In this document: piece after piece, positions 60,233-64,000 of the stretch
How the letters are laid out: each line of letters opens with the position of its first letter
Position numbering within the stretch: the first letter of the stretch is position 1
From: an uncultured bacterium
GTDB lineage: Bacteria > Bacillota > Clostridia > Oscillospirales > Oscillospiraceae
Direction: 5' to 3'
Length of the DNA: 64,000 nucleotides
NCBI GenBank assembly: GCA_946548895.1
Contig: CAMNQF010000013.1
Coordinates: forward strand, 1-64,000
Program-made: the position numbers and the translations under genes
Notes under the pieces: generated by a model
Databases searched by the model: none
Told to the model about the DNA's origin: nothing
The model's input: the letters and a program-made list of their open reading frames with translations, nothing else

Positions 60233-61486
60233 TTAAAATTCGATGCGTTTGGGAAACGCCTCTCGGCGCATGATTCCCCACATCTTGTCGATGTAGGACA
60301 GGGTGTAGAAGTTTTCGAAATGGTGGTAATAAAACGCGCCTTTTGAGGTCATGCGGTAAACGCCGCCTGACTCCGTGGCAAACCCCAGCAGCTTGGCGAT
60401 AGCCAGCTCAAGACCATAAGCTTTTTTCAGCGGCACGCCAAAAAAACGCTCGAAATCAGCGGCGCTGACCCGTGTGCTGTAAGCGGCCCAAAAAAGGTAG
60501 TACACCATGCGCTGGCGATGAGAGAAGCGGAGGGTGAGGGAGGTGGGGAGCAGTCCCCGGCCGGTCCGGCGGCAGTATTCCTCCGGGGAAAAGGTATTGA
60601 TTTTGAACTGATCCCGCAGGAGGGTGGCGGCGGAACAGCCAAACCCGAGGAAATTATCCCGGGTCATGGAGGAATACTGGGCGTGGACATCGTTGGAGAA
60701 GGTCCAGATGGAATTGCGCCGGTAACCTTTTCCCAGGCAATAATTGGTGACGGCGTCCAGCAGGCGGCGTTTTTCCCGTTTCGGCATGGTGGGGACCCCG
60801 CTGTCTGTGAAGGTGAAGTCAATGAAGGGATAGATGGCGACGTGGTTGGCGCCGGCGGAAAAAGCGGCGTCGATATCCGATCTCAGATCGTCAAAGGTCT
60901 GCCCGGGCAGGGCGAAAATGAAGTCCATGGATACCGTCTCAAAGGGGACGGCGGCCAGGGCCGCTGCCAGGGAAGCGCGGTCCACCGGGGCGCGCCCCAG
61001 CACCGCCTGAAATTTCTCCTGGAAGGACTGTATGCCGATGCTGACGCGGGTCACGCCCGCGTCCTTCAAGGTTTGCAAGAGGGCGGGCGTCACATTGTCC
61101 GGGTGGAGCTCCACGCCGATACCGCCGGTGATGCGAAAGTGCGCCTCCACCGCCTGGACAATCTCCGCGATACGCCCGGCGGCCAGGGCAGGGGTCCCGC
61201 CGCCAAAATATAAGCTGGTGGCCGTTTTCTTTGCGCGCGCCTGCTCTCCCACCAGGTGGATCTCCCGGATGAGGGCGTCAACGTAACGGCCGCAGGCATC
61301 TTCCGAGTACACCGTTTTGCAGTAGGGGCAGAAACCGCAGATGCGCTCGCAGAAGGGGATGTGAACATACAGCCCCAGGTCCGGGCAGGCTTCAAAAGGG
61401 AGATACTGGTCATATTCATCTGTAAAGACAAAGCGTCTGGGCGAACGGGTCAGCCACATCCTCGCCAAGCTGGTCATCGCGCTCAT
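60233..61486 (-). CDS. HemW/HemN-like radical SAM protein
   Basis: A 417-residue radical SAM protein of the coproporphyrinogen-oxidase-like family. Cluster motif in YVHIPFCERICGFCPYC (Cys46, 50, 53, plus 56), then SLYFGGGTPALAA, GVELHPDNVTPALLQ, RVSIGIQSFQEKFQAVLGR, DFIFALPGQTFDDLRSDI and a C-terminal winged-helix-like region. The start at 61486, just after the upstream gene, is preferred; the frame to 61576 would overlap it. It follows the other radical SAM gene by 7 nt, so the two form a cassette. HemW-like proteins include heme chaperones and methyltransferases; no heme genes are nearby, so the role is open. Confidence 0.85.
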   Translation of the reverse strand: MSAMTSLARMWLTRSPRRFVFTDEYDQYLPFEACPDLGLYVHIPFCERICGFCPYCKTVYSEDACGRYVDALIREIHLVGEQARAKKTATSLYFGGGTPALAAGRIAEIVQAVEAHFRITGGIGVELHPDNVTPALLQTLKDAGVTRVSIGIQSFQEKFQAVLGRAPVDRASLAAALAAVPFETVSMDFIFALPGQTFDDLRSDIDAAFSAGANHVAIYPFIDFTFTDSGVPTMPKREKRRLLDAVTNYCLGKGYRRNSIWTFSNDVHAQYSSMTRDNFLGFGCSAATLLRDQFKINTFSPEEYCRRTGRGLLPTSLTLRFSHRQRMVYYLFWAAYSTRVSAADFERFFGVPLKKAYGLELAIAKLLGFATESGGVYRMTSKGAFYYHHFENFYTLSYIDKMWGIMRREAFPKRIEF

Positions 61487-61493
61487 ATGCCGC

Positions 61494-62396
61494 CTATATA
61501 TATCGCAAGTAGGTCCGCAGCATATCCAGAATGATCCTGACATTTCCGCGGAACAGCAGCGTGTACTCCGCCACAAAGAAATAACCGCATTGACTGCACA
61601 GTCCTTCCACTTCGATACATCGGCCGCAGATGCTCACCTTTCCGTTTTCCATCACAACGCATTGGCGGCACGGAGTGGGGAAGCGGTTGTCAATCAGATA
61701 GGGAAAGGCGCTTTTCAGGTTAAAAACTGGGGCGCCTTCCTTCATCATCTGTTCGATCACCTGGCAGCAAGCCGCCTTTTCCTCCCTGGAAAGCGCCAAT
61801 TCCCGGGTGTCGGGATAAGGGGTATGGAAATTAAAGGAGACGGCGCGGACGTTTTTTGTGTCCCGGGCGGTGAGGCACACATCCCGAATGGCCCCCTTGT
61901 TAATCTGGTTGATGGCCATATAGAGGCAGATGTTGCCGGAGGCCGCGTTTTGAATGTTTTCCAGGATAGCGTCGTAGGTGTCGCCCCGGATGGCATTGTG
62001 CCGTTCCCGGTCGCCGTCCAGGCTCAAAAGAATCAGGTCAGCCTCCGGCAGATCCAGGGGATAGGTGCCGTTTGTCACCACGTTGACGATTAGAAATCCC
62101 ATTCGCTTGGCCTCGGCAACCAGGTACCGCAGGTCCTTTTCGCCGTCCCGCCACAGGAAAGTCTCTCCGCCGCAGAAAAACAGAATGCGCACGCCCATAT
62201 GATAGAGCGCCTGCATTTCATCTTTAATCTGCCCATAGGGATGGATTAACGCGGTGATATTGTTGACCGAGCAATGCCTGCATGAGAGATTGCATCGATC
62301 CGTGACAATGACGGTGCCGAGAATGGGCTTCTTCGCGCCAAACAAAATTGTCTTGACCCCAAACCTGGCAAAGTATGAAAAGGATGACAGTTTCAT
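61494..62396 (-). CDS. Radical SAM protein with three C-terminal CxxC pairs
   Basis: A 300-residue radical SAM protein. Cluster motif in VTDRCNLSCRHCSVNN (Cys35, 39, 42), FFCGGETFLWRDG, VNVVTNGTYPLDL and LLSLDGDRERHNAIRG follow as in SPASM-group enzymes. The C-terminus has CRQC, CGRC and CSQC (243/246, 257/260, 267/270), able to bind an extra cluster or zinc. ATG 62396 (after GAGGGATC) is preferred to GTG 62423, which lies right beside the predicted -10 box. No short precursor peptide gene was found nearby. Substrate unknown. Confidence 0.85.
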   Translation of the reverse strand: MKLSSFSYFARFGVKTILFGAKKPILGTVIVTDRCNLSCRHCSVNNITALIHPYGQIKDEMQALYHMGVRILFFCGGETFLWRDGEKDLRYLVAEAKRMGFLIVNVVTNGTYPLDLPEADLILLSLDGDRERHNAIRGDTYDAILENIQNAASGNICLYMAINQINKGAIRDVCLTARDTKNVRAVSFNFHTPYPDTRELALSREEKAACCQVIEQMMKEGAPVFNLKSAFPYLIDNRFPTPCRQCVVMENGKVSICGRCIEVEGLCSQCGYFFVAEYTLLFRGNVRIILDMLRTYLRYI

Positions 62397-62423
62397 GGTT
62401 CCGATCCCTCGCTTTGTCGGCAC

Positions 62424-62452
62424 AGAATACTGTTCAGTATATCCATCCGCAA
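62424..62452 (-). promoter_or_regulatory. Promoter of the radical SAM cassette
   Basis: On the minus strand TTGCGG (62452-62447), 17 nt, TATTCT (62429-62424). It places the start site just upstream of ATG 62396. Confidence 0.5.
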
Positions 62453-62674
62453 CTTGAATGTCCAGCGAATGGAGATAAGTGGCCTTTAAGGGGGGATAAT
62501 TGGTCAGAATTTTGGCGCTATGATTCCGGCATTACCGCCGGGAACATTTTATAAAAAACGTTGAAATGGATTTTTTTCTTGAAAACAAAACCAAAAGATA
62601 CCTGCTTTGAATGGACGCTGCCGGCACATAATGATTTACGGGGATCAAGAAGAAAAAGCAGGAGGCATACGATC

Positions 62675-63085
62675 ATGAAGCTGAAATATTGCGTTTTTGC
62701 CATTGCGTGCGCAATGGCCCTGTCGCTGACGGGCTGCTTTGCCGGCCGGGACGACAACGGCAACAGCGCTCCCGTGGAACCTACCCATAGCGTACCGTCT
62801 GATTACGGCAGCTATCCTCCCAGCGCTGGGATGGATGATATCCGAAACAGCGCGGGAGTCGGCTCCGGCAACGACGCCATGCAGGGCGGCGGCGCGGGAG
62901 GCACCAACGACCAGAATAATGACGGCCTGCCCGACGGCACCAGCAATCCGAACCACACGAACGGCGTGGGTGACAGCATCGGAGACGCCGCGGGCGATCT
63001 GGCCCGGGGCGCGGGCAACGCGGTCCGAGACGCAGGGAATGCCATTGGCGACGCGGCCAACGATGTTGGCCGGGCCATGCGGTAA
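62675..63085 (+). CDS. Gly/Asn/Asp-rich small lipoprotein
   Basis: A 136-residue predicted lipoprotein: MKLKYCVF start, lipobox LSLTGC (Cys near residue 20), then a low-complexity region rich in Gly, Asn, Asp, Ser and Pro with no hydrophobic core. The last 40 residues carry an imperfect repeat (GDAAGDLARGAGNAVRDAGN and GDAANDV), likely an amphipathic helix. GCAGGAGG lies 9 nt before ATG 62675. Not assigned to a family. It is divergent from the radical SAM cassette and convergent with the next gene. Confidence 0.72.
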   Translation: MKLKYCVFAIACAMALSLTGCFAGRDDNGNSAPVEPTHSVPSDYGSYPPSAGMDDIRNSAGVGSGNDAMQGGGAGGTNDQNNDGLPDGTSNPNHTNGVGDSIGDAAGDLARGAGNAVRDAGNAIGDAANDVGRAMR

Positions 63086-63092
63086 ACACGAA

Positions 63093-63120
63093 CAGGGCGG
63101 CCGGGCAACCGGCCGCCCTG
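63093..63120. terminator. Bidirectional hairpin between convergent genes
   Basis: CAGGGCGGCCGG, loop GCAA, CCGGCCGCCCTG: a perfect 12-bp stem, with no U-run on either side. Confidence 0.65.
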
Positions 63121-63127
63121 CGGCAAT

Positions 63128-63523
63128 TTATTGGAGCGCGATACGGAAAGATCCAGAAAAGTGGTCCATGCGCAGGGTCACAGAGCAGCGCCTGAGTTGG
63201 CTCACGTCAAAGAAAACGGAGGCGTCACGGCCATAGCGGCCGGAGGCGGGGGAGAGGGGGGAGCCGTCCGACGCCTTGACCTCAAACTCCAGGGTGCCGG
63301 AGGCGGTCTCAACTTCAACGGCCAGCGCGGAATACTTCTTAAACACCACAAAATTCCGGCGCATGAATCCGATGGTGTCCTTGATTTTCCCTTCCCAGCG
63401 TGTGGGATGGTTGCAGGAGGCGTTGAGGATAAAAACGCCCGCCCGGGTGACTCCAAATCCGAAATAGTAGAGGGTCAATACCAGCGGAACGAAAATAAAG
63501 GCTAGAATCAACGCAAGCTTCAT
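63128..63523 (-). CDS. Small membrane-anchored protein of unknown function
   Basis: A 131-residue protein not recognised. One N-terminal hydrophobic helix (LALILAFIFVPLVLTLYYFG) anchors a beta-rich domain containing KDTIGFMRRNFVVFKKYSAL, EVETASGTLEFEVKASDG and SVTLRMDHFSGSFRIAL, an alternating-strand pattern like small sheet-forming surface domains of Clostridia. CAGGGGGC lies upstream of the ATG. The next gene on the minus strand, ending 14 nt upstream, is a GNAT, so the two are probably co-transcribed. Confidence 0.72.
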   Translation of the reverse strand: MKLALILAFIFVPLVLTLYYFGFGVTRAGVFILNASCNHPTRWEGKIKDTIGFMRRNFVVFKKYSALAVEVETASGTLEFEVKASDGSPLSPASGRYGRDASVFFDVSQLRRCSVTLRMDHFSGSFRIALQ

Positions 63524-63537
63524 ACAATTGCCCCCTG

Positions 63538-64000
63538 TCAGAGCTCCAGACCGATGTACTTTTCCATGGTGTCCAGGTGGCCGATGCCGCCGGGCTCCTC
63601 ACCCACTTTGCAGAAGCCATGGGAGATATAAAATTTCTTGGCCCGTTCATTTTCCGGGGCGCACCGCAGGCGCAGGACCTGCCGGCCCATGGCCCGATAA
63701 GTACACACCGCGTGGCCCAGCAGCTGGACCCCCAGCCCTTTGGAGCGGAATTCCGGGGCCATGTAGAAGAAGGGCACCCGTCCAGCCTGGTCCCGGGCGT
63801 CCTGCTCCCAATCCATCTGAAGCACGCCCACGGGGGCGTCGCCCAGTAGGGCCAGCAGGACGCAGTTCTCATTCCAAGCGCTGTTTTTTTCGGCTACGGA
63901 GAGAAAGCTTTGCCCGTCAAAGCCGTCCATGGTGCCGTGGCTGGCCTGCCAGCCGTCCCGCCGGGCGGCCAGGTAGGTATCCCGCTCCTGGGGCAGGAGC
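63538..64000 (-). CDS. GNAT-family N-acetyltransferase, N-terminus beyond the window
   Basis: At least 153 residues of a GNAT protein: VLLALLGDAPVGVLQMDW, FFYMAPEFRSKGLGVQLLGH (acetyl-CoA loop) and LRLRCAPENERAKKFYISHG. The frame stays open upstream of the internal ATG at 63930 to the window edge with family-like sequence (QERDTYLAARRDGWQASHG), so the true start lies outside. Substrate unknown. Confidence 0.88.
   Translation of the reverse strand, partial: LLPQERDTYLAARRDGWQASHGTMDGFDGQSFLSVAEKNSAWNENCVLLALLGDAPVGVLQMDWEQDARDQAGRVPFFYMAPEFRSKGLGVQLLGHAVCTYRAMGRQVLRLRCAPENERAKKFYISHGFCKVGEEPGGIGHLDTMEKYIGLEL

Overview
The window looks like a chromosome segment of a high-GC, spore-forming, gut-type Clostridia bacterium, probably Oscillospiraceae and Flavonifractor/Lawsonibacter-like. 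The supports are purine-rich AGGAGG ribosome sites throughout, a Gram-positive PolC replicase, YlmC/YmxH and SpoIVFA/SpoIVFB-type sporulation proteins, the HisZ plus short-HisG pair, tRNA genes with encoded CCA, and GC-rich coding DNA. The genus is an inference. No rRNA, CRISPR array, prophage or insertion sequence was seen.

Layout. 1-1.3 kb (minus): the start of pgk and trmL. 1.5-6.0 kb: two tandem DUF4358-type lipoproteins, an MBOAT acyltransferase and a DHHW/AlgX-like partner, read as a surface-glycan O-acetylation module. 6.2-11.8 kb: an orphan sugar-type solute-binding lipoprotein and a 1314-residue hybrid sensor kinase. 12.1-25.6 kb: a housekeeping block (tsf and rpsB on minus, ylmC; then pyrH-frr-uppS-cdsA-dxr-rseP-ispG, a GNAT gene and polC on plus) for translation, isoprenoid/lipid-carrier synthesis and replication. 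25.6-34.1 kb: a compact histidine operon hisZGDBHA-(P-loop kinase)-hisF-(62-residue membrane protein)-hisIE plus a Bax-inhibitor-1 family gene; hisC and a histidinol phosphatase are absent. 34.2-36.3 kb: a candidate small gene on minus with its own promoter and terminator, tRNA-Gly(CCC), and a SpoIVFA/SpoIVFB-like pair behind a SigE-like promoter. 36.3-49.2 kb: rplS, rbgA, rnhB, yraN, a dipeptidase, thrC, a phosphoesterase, tig, clpP, clpX, lon, engB and a FAH-family gene.

49.3-64 kb is more accessory. tRNA-Gln(CTG) is followed by a complete Type III restriction-modification system whose mod gene has an AT-rich central recognition segment. Then come, on minus, a half-size EamA protein, an ATC-hydrolase-family protein, a fused Memo-AMMECR1 protein and AmrS; an ABC-class ATPase on plus; a two-gene radical SAM cassette on minus; a Gly/Asn/Asp-rich lipoprotein; a small membrane protein; and a GNAT gene running off the edge.

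The least explained items are the 27-codon gene at 34.3 kb, the radical SAM cassette at 60-62 kb, the AmmeMemoRadiSam operon at 55-58 kb, and the solute-binding protein/chimeric kinase pair at 6-12 kb. All functional calls come from reading motifs; no database search was run.
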